A DNA stretch of 64,000 nucleotides from Rhodamnia argentea. Its lineage: Eukaryota; Streptophyta; Magnoliopsida; Myrtales; Myrtaceae. Of the stretch, positions 23,258 to 35,100 are shown in pieces; position 1 is the first letter of the stretch; each line of letters begins with the position of its first letter. The position numbers were made by a program, and so were the translations under genes. The notes under the pieces were generated by a model that ran no database searches, was not told the origin of the DNA, and was given only the letters and a program-made list of their open reading frames with translations. The stretch spans positions 26,522,962-26,586,961 of the forward strand of contig NC_063158.1 of NCBI RefSeq assembly GCF_020921035.1, written 5' to 3'.

Positions 23258-25062
23258 TTAAGGGAAAGAAACAGGCGCCTCCGGCGTCTTGCTTTTGCAG
23301 TCATCCTCAACGTCAGCCTGCTGAAGTTTTTCCTCGGGTTGCCGTGGCTGATGTGCTATATCATAGGTTGCATGGAGTCCGAAGAGAAAATAGTAAAGAA
23401 GCATCACTACGGTGCATATCCCAAATCGTAGGAAAGCATCAGAACCCAATGACCCCATTAGGAACAAATTTGTTGCTATAGACAATGATGGAAGCCATGG
23501 GACGAGCGGAACTCCCCACACTTTTGGCGTTCTCTGCTGGGGCAAGAACTTGTAAATCCCGAAAGTGCCCAAGAACCAAAACGGTATAGTCACGCAGTAC
23601 CCAATCCAGCCATTTGGGTTCAACCCCCAGTAAGCTGAAGTCCCCATAGAGGAAGCCACAATTATCAGCAAGAATGCAACCAGCTTCAACAGGTTCTGTT
23701 GAGGTGTTTTGTCGAGCACATAGTACCTCCTCACGAGAAGAGCGACCGCCATCATCATGAAAACGAATAGTGTGCTTACGGATAACAAGCTTGCAAGAAC
23801 GTCGAGGCTGGAGAAGAAAGCAATGAGAGCACTCGAAACAGTAATCAGAATGGTTGCGTTGATGGGAGTTCCGGTTTTCGGGTGGACAAGGGCAAACCAT
23901 GGCGGTATCATGTGGGCTCGTGCAATATGAGTGGTGTACCGTGCTTGGCCAAGCGCCCCGACGAGAAGAACTGTCGTCATGCCCTTAAGAGCACCAAGAG
24001 CTACCAGGTACTTCGCCCACCTCATTCCCACACTTTGAAAAGCTATAGAGTAGGCTGCATTTTCGTCTATTTCTGTGTACTTCTGCAGCATGCCAAGCGC
24101 CAGAGCCATCAAGCAATATATCACCATGATGATCGACATTGATCCGAGCAGTCCTAGAGGTATATCTTTCGGGGGTTCTTTGTTTCCTCGGCCATGGTAG
24201 CGATATTATCAAACCCACCATATGCAAAATATACCACAGCCGCCGCTTGGAAGACCCCTTTCGCCCCATAAGGCATAAAAGGTGTCAAATTTGAAGTGTC
24301 TGCGTGAATAAATCCCGCAATTATGACAAACAGAATTACCACGGTGTTGATTGCAGATGCTATCCAGTTGATGGACGAAGCCTGCCTCGTGCTGATCATT
24401 GCAATTATGGCGGCAATAGTCAGAACAGCAACGGCGATCGGGTCCAGGAGATTGTAACCCTCCCGAAGACCTGTATGTATGCGTAACGAGTTGGAGGGAC
24501 GGTTCAGTAAGCTTGTGAAGTATGAAGTCCAAGCCCTGGCAACCGCTGCAGTCCCGACAATGCTTTCCAGGAGAAGGTTCCCTGCCGTTATGAAGGCAGC
24601 AAAATCTCCTAGCTCTACTCTCAAGTAAGCAAAAGATCCACCGGCCACGGGAATTTCTACTGCGAATTCCGTGTAGCAGAAGACAGAAAGCATAGCAGAC
24701 ACACCAGATGCTGCATAGGACAGGACGATGGCCGGTCCGGCATGCTTATGGGCTTCTTGGCCAGTGAGCACGAAAATGCCTGCTCCGATGACCGACCCGA
24801 ATCCGAACCATGTGAGATCCCACCAGTTCAGACAACGTTTCATGTCGTTCTCGCTCCGCTTCCTGAGCTCCCCAAGCTCGGTGGCATCATCCGACCTGCT
24901 TTTGATCCTATCCTTGAGCCGGAAACACATCTGCCGCAGCGCAGATCTGTAGGATCCCCAACTTTTGAATGACTCTTCTGGGAAGAAATCTTGCTTGCTC
25001 CATCTCCAGTAACTTTTTCCTCCAACCTGATCATTGGTTGATTCTTCACTGAAACTCTCCAT
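23258..25062 (-). CDS. Cationic amino acid transporter (CAT family), with a one-base frameshift
   Basis: Intronless, minus strand, ATG at 25062. The two frames together would give about 601 aa, the usual CAT length. Frame one runs from MESFSEES through the first transmembrane segments (FGFGSVIGAGIFVLTGQEAH, FCYTEFAVEIPVAGGSFAYL, FAYGGFDNIATMAEETKNP) and then stops. The other frame continues at once with KDIPLGLLGSMSIIMVIYCL and runs to a Lys/Glu-rich C-terminus. The break is in a run of five C at 24171-24175 (gene strand); six would restore the frame. The proteins import Arg, Lys and other amino acids across plasma or vacuolar membranes; best remembered matches are plant CAT1/5/8. It is either a recent pseudogene or a homopolymer sequencing error. 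The total length being one base short of a multiple of three favours a single-base cause. Confidence 0.9.
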
Positions 25063-27268
25063 GGTTTCTCTAAATTGAGCTCCTGAGATGGAAGTTTGAG
25101 ACACTAGTTGGAAGCTCTACTGACCATTCCTGGATCCATGGGTGTGACATTTGTAGGGAGAAAGATGCGGTTCAAATGTCTGACTGATACTACTCTTCTT
25201 CCCCTCCTCCAATCACTGCTCTTCTTGACCTTTCTGTCGACGACAAAGGCTGGGAAGAGGTCCCGCCTCTCGAAATGGTGCAGTTTTGGACGTTTGTTCC
25301 ATAGGCCTGTCCCGGCAGACCCACAGTCGGCGGACTTTTCGGATTGTTGCCTTGTGAAATATCTCCATGTCCTGAGGATAGATATTATAATAATACATCC
25401 TCTTGTTGTCTTTTGTAAGAGATCCTTCCTCCTGTATGTAATGTAAGAGACGGGTGAAGATTCCCTCGGTCTCAACTAGAGACAGCTTCGTAAACTTGCA
25501 AGTTGCAACCTACAAGTTCATGCGTTTTCCCCACTTCTTTTGTTGCTCTGTTTCATGGACAGCAAGGGATTGATTCTTCTCATCTTGAATCATGGCAGCT
25601 TTCCGAATTTTTCTGTTCAATATAAAGATTCCTAGACAGGGAAAAGTTTAGCAGAAGTTCCAAATCTTTTGCAATGTCACAACTTCTCGATCACTCATCT
25701 AAGTATCTTAATTTCTTTTTTTTAACTTGCATTGATCACTTGCTCGCCGAAAAACTTGACATGACATTATATTAAAATAGCACACGAGAGTGAACTTACA
25801 GTTAAAATAATGTCATGCCACTATTCTCAGCGAGTGACTATAAAAGGCCTAGTATCAAGATTAAAGAACTAAGATGTGTGACCCAAAAGTTAGAACACTG
25901 AATTGAGTGCCGTATAAATTTGAAACTTTTAATATATTTTTCCAACCTTTGGCGAGATTATGGGTCCATCTAATATTCCTTGGTAGTCTCTAAAGATAAA
26001 TTTGCAATCAGGCTCAACTTGAAAGAGAGACGATATCTACTGTACTGATAGCTATGTCTGCCGCCCCGCTCCACCAGTATCCGCCTTTGATTGGGAGGGA
26101 CAGCTAATTGTCCCATCACGCAGACTTTTATCGACGGCGACGACTTCGTTGTTTGAAAAACTCGAAAGCCCTCAGCGTACACTCCTCTACTGAGGAACAA
26201 AAAGTCTCAAATCCGCCCGCATCATTCAAATCATCTCGTCTCGAATCCAGTCCCAGCTTACTGATTAGTTTAGTTCATCAGGTGCTTTGATGGCTAGTGT
26301 GTCAACTAATTGTAGTTCCGGTCATCCTCTTGTCAATTAAGCAATGTTATAAGAATGCAAGAGCCACACTTTGTCCGAGCCTTTTTGCTCTCGTGATCAC
26401 TCTCTCGCCTCGTCAGATTGCCTATAGGCCAAGTTCATTTATGGACCGTGTGTATTGGAGGGGGTCCATCTCTATTACCAATTTTAACGACCATGCCTGT
26501 TGTCCGTCGGCTAAGTCCCTTAAAGAAATATTCAATAAGACACATCTCCATTGAATCTGGAATCCGGGTTGTTTCACCACGCATCGCCAAGGATGATGCC
26601 AAACTAAACCACCTACCTGGCAAGGAAGTCCACCGTCTGAAGTCAGAGAAGTGACCATGTCTCCATCCCATCTGTCGACAAAGCCTTCAAAGCCATCTTA
26701 GCACTAGCACAGCAAAGACGCAATGAGCATGACACCAACCAGAATGTTTCTTGGGTCATCTCCAAGCATAAAAGAGGTGGGTAGACTACAATTTCGACGT
26801 TGAGCCTTCGCTCTATCGCTTCCTTTAGCCCTGGCAAATGATATGTTGTCATGATCAAGCGTAGACTTCTTCTCAAATGGTATATTTTGCATGAATTTTA
26901 ACTTTTTACGAGGCCTAGTTTGTCGCTCTTGGGGCGACTGTAAGTTTATTATCCTTTGCCGTTGAAGAACTTCCATTATAGAAGAGAGAATTTTTGTGCA
27001 CAAGATTAAGATCTGCCCTTGTTAAATACCATATCAGCGCACAAAGTCTGGCAACGCCAAAAGAAAATGGCCTGAATGAAATCTCAAGTAATTTCCTATC
27101 TGTTACACAAGGTTCATTGATATCAAGCTCAGAAAGTTGTTGCTTCAGACTGTAAGTCGCAGAAAGTGACCAAAAAAAAAAATATGGGGACGGCACCTCC
27201 TGCCAAATACCAGTAACAGAGAGGCTATACATACAACAGTAGTTTCTTTGCAAAAGAAAAGGAGAAAA
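25063..27268. other. Intergenic region, 2.2 kb
   Basis: 5' flank of the transporter gene and 3' flank of the HAD gene. Several overlapping open frames of 75-100 codons occur at 26297-26876 on both strands, but none shows a recognisable domain or a codon pattern I would trust. Confidence 0.55.
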
Positions 27269-28717
27269 CTACAACAGAACTTGCTCATCCCTGGACAACC
27301 AATCTTGTGCAGCCACCAGGTCGGGAAGCACAACTGCACCGGATTTCCTCCATTCCTCGGCATCAGGCGTCTTGAACCTGTCTAACAACAATGCATGCAT
27401 CCCCACGCTCTTTGCTGGCACGTAGTCCTTGCGCATGCTGTCTCCGATGTGCAGTGCTTCTTCTGGTGCAATATTTCCAGCCCTCTCGAGGGCAATTTTA
27501 TAAATTCTAGAGTCCGGTTTCTCCACACCCTCAAGCCCTGAGAATACACCAAAGTCCCACTCGAAACCCTGAAATATTATTTCACCCTCTTTACTCAATG
27601 GTTTTGAAATGCATTACTCTGTCACGATTCTATACCAATTAGCAACTCAAATATTTGATAGCATGCATATGCATGAGATTGCGAAATTAAGCCATAGATA
27701 CACACAAAAAATCACTACATGTACATGCATATACACAACCAGTTAGATTGAGCATATAATTCACTGTTTTTGACAAAGCAAGCTAAATCAACTTATCCAA
27801 TGCTGCAATCAGGAAAAAATGATATCCTACAGGAGCATTCATGTGCACAGCAAACCACAAATTCAGGCTTATCACAGGGTAAAGCTAAACTGCGAACACT
27901 GAAACCACAATTATATATTGGTCACCAAACAATAGTTTGTCTACCTGGTTTAATCCCAAGGCTGGAAGAATCACATCCTTGTATCGGTACTCGGCATTGC
28001 TCACAATTCCAACTTTAAGGCCTTTCTGACGCAGCCACCTCAAGAATGGTTGGGAGTCTGGAAAGACGGTGTAAGGAGCCGCTGAACCGAAAGATGCATA
28101 TATGCGTCTAAATATCTTCTCAAATGTCTCCTCGTCATACTCATAACCTGCCTGTTAGCGAAATATTAAGATTAGTAACACATCCAGGCAAAGGATCATG
28201 AGAAGTAAATGCAAATCTCAAGCTACTAGCAGAATTCTTCAACTTGCAGAACTAAAATCACAAAACATCACAATCAGAATGACAGTTACAGCACTCCGAT
28301 AAATTGAACCATTATATTATCAGTAATAAATGTATAGCTTCATTAATTTAATATGACAAACTGGAACCAGGACGGCATACTCAGACACGCAAAACACAAT
28401 AGTGTCTAGCTGCATCCAGCAACTCATGGAGCTCCACTTTATAGGCTTGGCTATCTTACCCGGACAAATGAATTTCTCACGCATGTTTTCCACCACACAA
28501 TGTTTGGCATTTTGGCAGCATACCCGAAGCATGGATAGTTCTTTGCCATTTCTGTATATGCAAGTTTAAAGCCCTCATGAACCCGTTTATAGTCGGGACA
28601 CGGAAGACCAACTGATTTGGCAGCCATGCAGTAATAGTCACCAAGCTCCCCTTTGTAGGCCATGAGGGTGCCGGTGACATCTACAGTGATGCATCGGAAT
28701 TTGGATAGGATTGTCAT
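27269..28717 (-). CDS. HAD-superfamily hydrolase, HDHD3-like
   Basis: Three exons, 28460-28717, 27945-28151 and 27269-27568, give 254 aa. Features in order: HAD motif I as CITVDVTGTLMAYKG (residues about 9-23), cap-region text DYKRVHEGFKLAYTEMAKNY, motif II VGIVSNAE, then EKPDSRIYKIALERAG supplying the motif III lysine, and motif IV HIGDSMRKDYVPAKSVGM. This is a close match to the plant HDHD3-like family (remembered Arabidopsis At5g44730 among others). The second motif I aspartate of the usual DxD is Thr here, which in related families goes with altered or lost phosphatase activity. The substrate is unknown. A long 5' UTR intron and an upstream ORF precede the start. Confidence 0.92.
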
Positions 28718-28782
28718 ATGCAGATTCGGGAGGACAAGGCTTTTAGAATAAATTCTGAAGTCAACCAAAAAAATTTGGACAA

Positions 28783-28815
28783 TCAACTCTTAAAGTAACT
28801 TGAGTTCCCACACAT
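28783..28815 (-). promoter_or_regulatory. Upstream ORF in the HAD gene leader
   Basis: Right after a good acceptor (CCTCCTTTGCAG) the leader begins ATGTGTGGGAAC and encodes a 10-residue peptide (MCGNSSYFKS) before a stop, 65 bp before the main ATG at 28717. Such an AUG would be met first by scanning ribosomes and could lower translation. Whether the exon starts exactly here is inferred. Confidence 0.5.
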
Positions 28816-30851
28816 CTGCAAAGGAGGAGGAGTTGTATTAATCAGTAAGCAAAGGAACACTGACACAATTTCCAATCATAGATCTATTAAACATTCCAAG
28901 ATAAGGTCAATATGTTAGAATTTCATTCAAGCTCGTGAATGATGTTGTGCACAAAAGATAAATGATGTCTACACAGCTAGAGAAGTTGATTCAGAGGGTT
29001 TAAATACTTGTCGTGCAGATATTAGTGATATCCACACTATATGTAAGAGCCTTTTCAAACTGTTTCAACATTATAACTGCAAGGAAGAGCTCAAAGAAAG
29101 GTCTGAGTTTTCCATGCTTATTGCTCAAGCATCCAATCTACAACATGACACTTAGGGATTCAGCTTGGAAAATGTTCTACGACAAAGGTTAACCCAGCAG
29201 TAGGGCCAGTCCTTCCTCGAATTTGGCTTGGATTTGATGATTTTGATTCCTCCCTAGTTCCCTGAGCATCTATGTGTTGACCGTGCAGTTGTCCAAGTTT
29301 AATAAAAGCAATTTCTCAATAAGCAAAAAGTAACACAGGCCATGACACATTTGCCAAAAATGGAGGAAAAGTAGTTGATTAATTAGGCAGACAAATAATG
29401 AGCCTCAACATTACTTTAACATCCCAACAATTAGATTGTCAGGAAAAGAGGAAGCCTATCAAAGCATCCTCACAATGAGAGAAAGAAACCAGAACAAATT
29501 ACGAGTTAAAAGACATATAAAGTAGGGCAATTAGATGACCTGCTTCTAGTTCAGACAAACCAGGAAAAGAAAGCCATAATATTTCGATCTTCACAGATTA
29601 CTCAGTCATGAGCTCAGAAAATAGGACATGTGCATTGGTAGCTGTCTCTGAAAAGTTACAGAGTCAAAGTAACGACACACCCCTGACACATCCTTTGAAC
29701 TAATGTGAATTAATTGATACCTATAGTTTGGACTTTTGTGAAGAATCCACATTTCGAGAAAAGGGAGTTCTTATTTTCCTTCCCACGTCTCTAAAATATG
29801 ACTATGAAAATGATGACACTGACACATTGACCTACTAACATTAGCTTTCCCAACGGAAGCATGAAACATCAAAAACTCGGTGGGTAAGTTCTTGTGAAAC
29901 AGTACCAATTTTGATAACTCAGAAATCCTAGGCAGATCAGTTGTAGCCGTACATCCCCAAGAAATGAACTAGTCACAATGTACCAAGAACTTCAATATCT
30001 CCTAAGATAGTAAGTAGCAAACTAAAAAGATTGAATGAAAACAGAAATATGATTCATGAAGACAAGAGTGCAGAGTGTGAAATACATCCTGCCATCTGCT
30101 TAAACAACAAAATCTTGTTGAGTCATCCCAGAATCCATACGAACTGGTAAGATCCATAACAAAGCCTCGTCTTCAAAACCAAAATCCTAAAGCACCAAGG
30201 AGTAGAAGTAAGAGCGACCATCACTATCTAGGTAAAAACAAGGCGATGCTTTATACATGGAGACACAGGAAGTTGTTTCCAGTTTCCTGAGAAAGGAAAG
30301 TAAGTGTCCTCCCCAAGCCCCAAAAAAAAAAAAAAATGTGTAGCATTTAGCAGCTACAGATATAAGAATACGTGTACTTCTGTCAGCTGAATAGGTATAG
30401 CTCTGAAAGAACAAATCTTGTAAAGTGACATGACCTACAAATGAAGCATTGAGAAGACGGTGATGAACTCATTGAAAACACACAATGTCTTGATCTAAGA
30501 GGGAAAACTGTCTACTGTCTGGACAACATGGCGATCAGTACTTCAGATATCATTATCAGCAGGGTGTGCAGTCGATTGACTTTGGCGTCATCCACTAGCA
30601 CTTCCCAATTAGTTTGTTCAGATGAATACGAAAGAAGATCACTGAATGCGGGCATCCACAGCTAGATCACATAGTAAAGAAATGCAAATCGGAAGCATCC
30701 GAGCTTGTCGAGCAGAAAAGGCATATGATCAGACAGAGAAATGCAGAAATCGAATCCTGTTTATACAGAGCATAATCCGTCCAATATAGCCGAGAGCAAA
30801 GCATGACGAGCATTTTGGTGAGACAAAGAAGAAAAGAAATCGAGGGCATAC
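28816..30851 (-). other. Probable 5' UTR intron of the HAD gene, 2.0 kb
   Basis: Donor CTTCTGG|GTATGC near 30851 and acceptor TTTGCAG near 28816 bracket 2036 bp without any recognisable gene. Upstream, 30852 to about 30960 is CT-rich and leader-like. Leading introns of this kind often raise expression in plants. The model is inferred from splice signals only. Confidence 0.5.
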
Positions 30852-30959
30852 CCAGAAGCTGAAGAAGCGGAAGGAGCTGAAGAGGAGGCGACTTTCCCTG
30901 CAAGTTGCTTCGGAGAAATCGACAAGCTACCAGAAGTTGGCTTCAGCTACACATTTAGC

Positions 30960-32114
30960 ATGGCATGTGGATGGGGATTGAGATTCCACATTTACTATGA
31001 CCATCGAAGCGTCCACTCCAATACAAGGAAGAGAGAGAGAGTCATGTAAAGGGATAATTAATCCCCAGACATGCAATTTTCAGTTTTTTAAGACTTTCCA
31101 GCAAGAAAAGGAAAGGGGGGTCTTTAATTATTCAACTGACGAGGAAGAAACAGAGTAGAGAAGAAGGGCTCAGTGGATGCATCAACCTATGTTTGCGTTA
31201 AGACAATATATAAAAGAAGGAAATAAAACAAAACATGGAGCCAAAAACCAGGGACTGAGCCTGTGGTATCATTATCGTGTGTTTCGAGGACAAAAACAGG
31301 ATGTGGTTTTTTGGCCAACTCCCTCAAGACAAGAGGGAAGAAAACCAAAATGGAGGACTAGGACTCCTGCCCCAACCAATTCTCAAAAATCCCGGTATCT
31401 AGTACTAGTACTGGCACACCACCCAACCAATCGCATAAGACCTTGAGCTCCCACCCCACGTGCCTTGCAAAGCATGTCACGCTCTTGTTTGCCACAACTC
31501 TTTTGAAGCAAACCGGTTTACATAGGAGGAACTCTGCGGGTACCAATCTTCCCCATTCTGGCCTATATGCCAAAATCGTACCATTTCACTAAGGAATCCG
31601 TTATTTGGTGATGTTCTTAAGTTTTCCGATCACTGCATTAGATTTTCATTCTAGCTAAAAAGTGAAGTGTCGACCCTCTCTCGATCAAGTCATGATAAGA
31701 ATCAAAACAAGATTATGTCATGATAGTGGATATCAAATGCATCTTAACGGTTACAAAATACAGCAAATTTGGAAATAACCAACCGTCAAATGATGTGCAT
31801 CACAGTCTTGTTAAGTTGTATTTATGGAATTAGATCCATACAACTTTCGGGTATATCAGGTTTTTCATTAAACTTCATATGATAAGAACTCGACTTCATT
31901 GCTTTCTACATCTAAATTAAGTTGTGTACAATTTTATATGGGTCACATCTTTTAATTATAAATGCGATCAAGCAACTACAAAAATATGATTGTAGCATAC
32001 TATATTCTTTGCAAAGCTTGGAATTTCCTCATAACGTTAGTACATTTACAGAGGATAATGAATAAAATGAGCATGAGCATATGCTACACCATGTACATGA
32101 CAATTCTTCAGAAG
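30960..32114. other. Intergenic region before POLH 3' end
   Basis: Mostly AT-rich. At 31177-31573 both strands are open for 70-90 codons; the minus frame reads like coding sequence (EFLLCKPVCFKRVVANKSV) but I do not recognise it, and it has no ATG-led context. It may be a decayed fragment. Confidence 0.45.
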
Positions 32115-35100
32115 CTACAACTTCTTATTTCGAGAAAAATAGTCGGTAATGCCAACACTCCGTCTAACTGAGTTAGCTTGACGCTTCTGAGGACGAAGCC
32201 AGGCACGGACTTCTTCTTGGATTTTTAAAGGCAGCTCATCAATTACAGATGGATCAATCTCATCGACATTGTATTGCCACATCTCCTTGCCTTGTAAATC
32301 TTCACTCAAGCTATCCCCATGAATAGAAATGCTGTTTTCTGTGGAAAAAATAACAAAGGCCCTTCTCAAGAGCTTGACAAGATTCTGTCTAGATGAATGG
32401 ACATGGGACTTATTTTACCTGAAGAGGAACATATATTGGTATTGTCAAAAGATTGGGTAAGGACCTCGTTCTGCAGAGAGCATGAAGGATCAACCCTCCT
32501 GAAAAATCTCAAGAGTGAAGGCGTTCCCTGCCACAGCATACCATGACATACTAAAGAGTTAAAATCCAATGAATCATCTGCTTTACATTATCATGTGACT
32601 AAATATTGGGACTGTAAATATAAAATGACCAAGAGCAATTTCTACATATTTATCAGACAAGGGAAGGTAGCATCCAACAGGAAAGCTTAATCACTGCATT
32701 ACTCCAAGTTACAAGCCGTTAAGCACCACGAATATATAGTTACTGTGCACTTTATATAACATAAATCATAAATATAATTTCAAGTTATCATTTCCCATCT
32801 ATATGGGGAAAACAATTCTTTAGTCATTCTCAGTGTGCATTAACTTCAGTTATCGAGAATGCTTGATACAATTTACCAAATTAGTCCTATTAGGAGATTA
32901 AGCACAGGTCCACAAAGGTAGCATGGAATAGTGAGTAAGACTGTATAAGAAGAATTGATAATAAAGGATATGGACATAGCTGATCGACTTTCAAAATATC
33001 AGAATACGGTACAATTAACATATCAAATGTGACATAAGTAACAGATATCGGGTTCATATGCATGTATAAACTTCAACATACATTGTGTACTAGTTAGGAT
33101 TATAGAGCACCCATGGGTGTGCCTTAGTAGTAGGGTTTTCATTTCCATAATTCAATTTTTGAATCCTACACTTAAGCACCAAAAGAAAAAAGACTGCAAA
33201 GTATATTGTCGAACAATCAAAACCAAGTTCTCACAAAATTAGCTGAAGATTCTTGATTTCCAAGTTGCTACCACAGTGAAGTATGTCAAATAAATTGACA
33301 GTCTTAACATATAGATCTTTTGCAATTATACCAGATGGATTCTGGCAATATCATTATCATATATAATAGCAATGACTCGGGGAGTAGAAGCGCATAAAAG
33401 AACCTTATCTCTCAGTGAGTTTCTTTTCACTTGTTGCTCCGAAGCAGGTCTTCCAGACTCAAACGTAGATTCTTCACCGGAAACTTTACTCCGCAGCTCA
33501 GTCAGTTTTGGTTCTAGATGGGATTCTCTTCCTACATTATAAAAAGCCTTAAAATACTTGCGCAAGGTAATACAAGAGAAGCATTCTAAGAATTACAAGA
33601 GACTGACACCACCTACTATGACAGTACCTGAAAATGACAATGGAGTTTCCTGGCTGAAATCTGCTTTTTCCAATGAAGGCATTGCAGAGTAAAAGGGGAC
33701 CTGCACATCAAGTAATCTGAAGAATGACAACGTTCCCAGTTTTCCCAATCAAAAAACTGCCTAACTCTGAGTTATCCAAAGGGAAAAATGGTACAGTCAA
33801 AAACTATTGTTAGCCTCAGAGAAGCAGATGCTCTTGATTTGCAGCCGTTATAGCAGTCTATTAGCAAAGTAGATTAGTCTGTAAGTTTCTCATCCTATTT
33901 CATCATATATGAATCGCTAGCTGTTGAAATGCTGTTCGCATTCGACACTCGCCTGCCGACAGATTTAACCAGCATCACGATCTTGTATGAATTTCGACTT
34001 ATTTTATCCCTTATAACGAGGTAAGGATTGATTGTATAATTTAAGGGGTAATAGCTTGAAGTATCATATTTCTGTTTCTCAAACTAGATAACGCCCGATA
34101 ATCCTCATCAAAATCAATCGTAAAAGAAAAGGAAAACTTAGATTTTGCATACCTCTAGTGAATTTCTACTTGTTTTATATTCCGTTGACACCAAATCTGA
34201 GGATTCATTCTTGATAGTGGCTTCCTCCTCTGGAAGTTTCATATGTTCAATTACATTCAAAGTTGAATTGCTTTCATCCTCTGAACAAAAACCAAGGCAC
34301 ATTCAGATTGTTCCAGAAGTTTACTAAGTAAATAGAACGAAAGATAATAAAACTGTGCTCTTCAAGCCATAGAGTAGAGTACCCGAAAATGAACAGGGAT
34401 TTTCTAGCTCCAACTTGTCCTTTGCTAGCTTTGACGGAGAGCAAAGTTGATCTTGACCTTGGAAGTATTTCATGATTGAAGATGTTCCCTGGAACAATGT
34501 TTATCATTAATTATATTGCGCAAAACTGCTACTTTTAAGTGGACTTCCTTAGAACTGAAAATTGATGTATCTAGCATAAACTGAAAAATACACAAGTACA
34601 GACTATAGTTGTGTGAGAAATACTCCATTTATTCAAAGACCAGACAGTTACTACACAGAAAAGTCAAAAATGACATACCCTCAAATGAAAACGGAGGATG
34701 CATCACCCAAATGTCCCTCATGGTGAAAAAGCACATAAATCTCACTGCAGTCCAGAAATTTCTGGACTACTTAGTCAACATAGTCAATGGTGGGGTTAAA
34801 TTTCTCAAACTAGAGGCAAAACAGTGTTAACTTGCCCAGTTAATAAGGGAAAACCAAGTGAAGGCAAACTTAGGCCCCAACGGAACAAAAAGTAAACCTA
34901 ACCTAAAATTGCTTATGAACTAATAATGTAGACTGGTGCTGCCTCCACAGGACAGGAATAATAGATGACTCGAAAGATCCGCTGGTATCAAAAGCATGCA
35001 TACCAGCTTGAAACAAATCTATCAGATTTATAGACCAAAAACCTCTCGACTTACAGATGGTATATCAGAAATTTTGCTTGCTGATACAGAAAGTCCTGTG

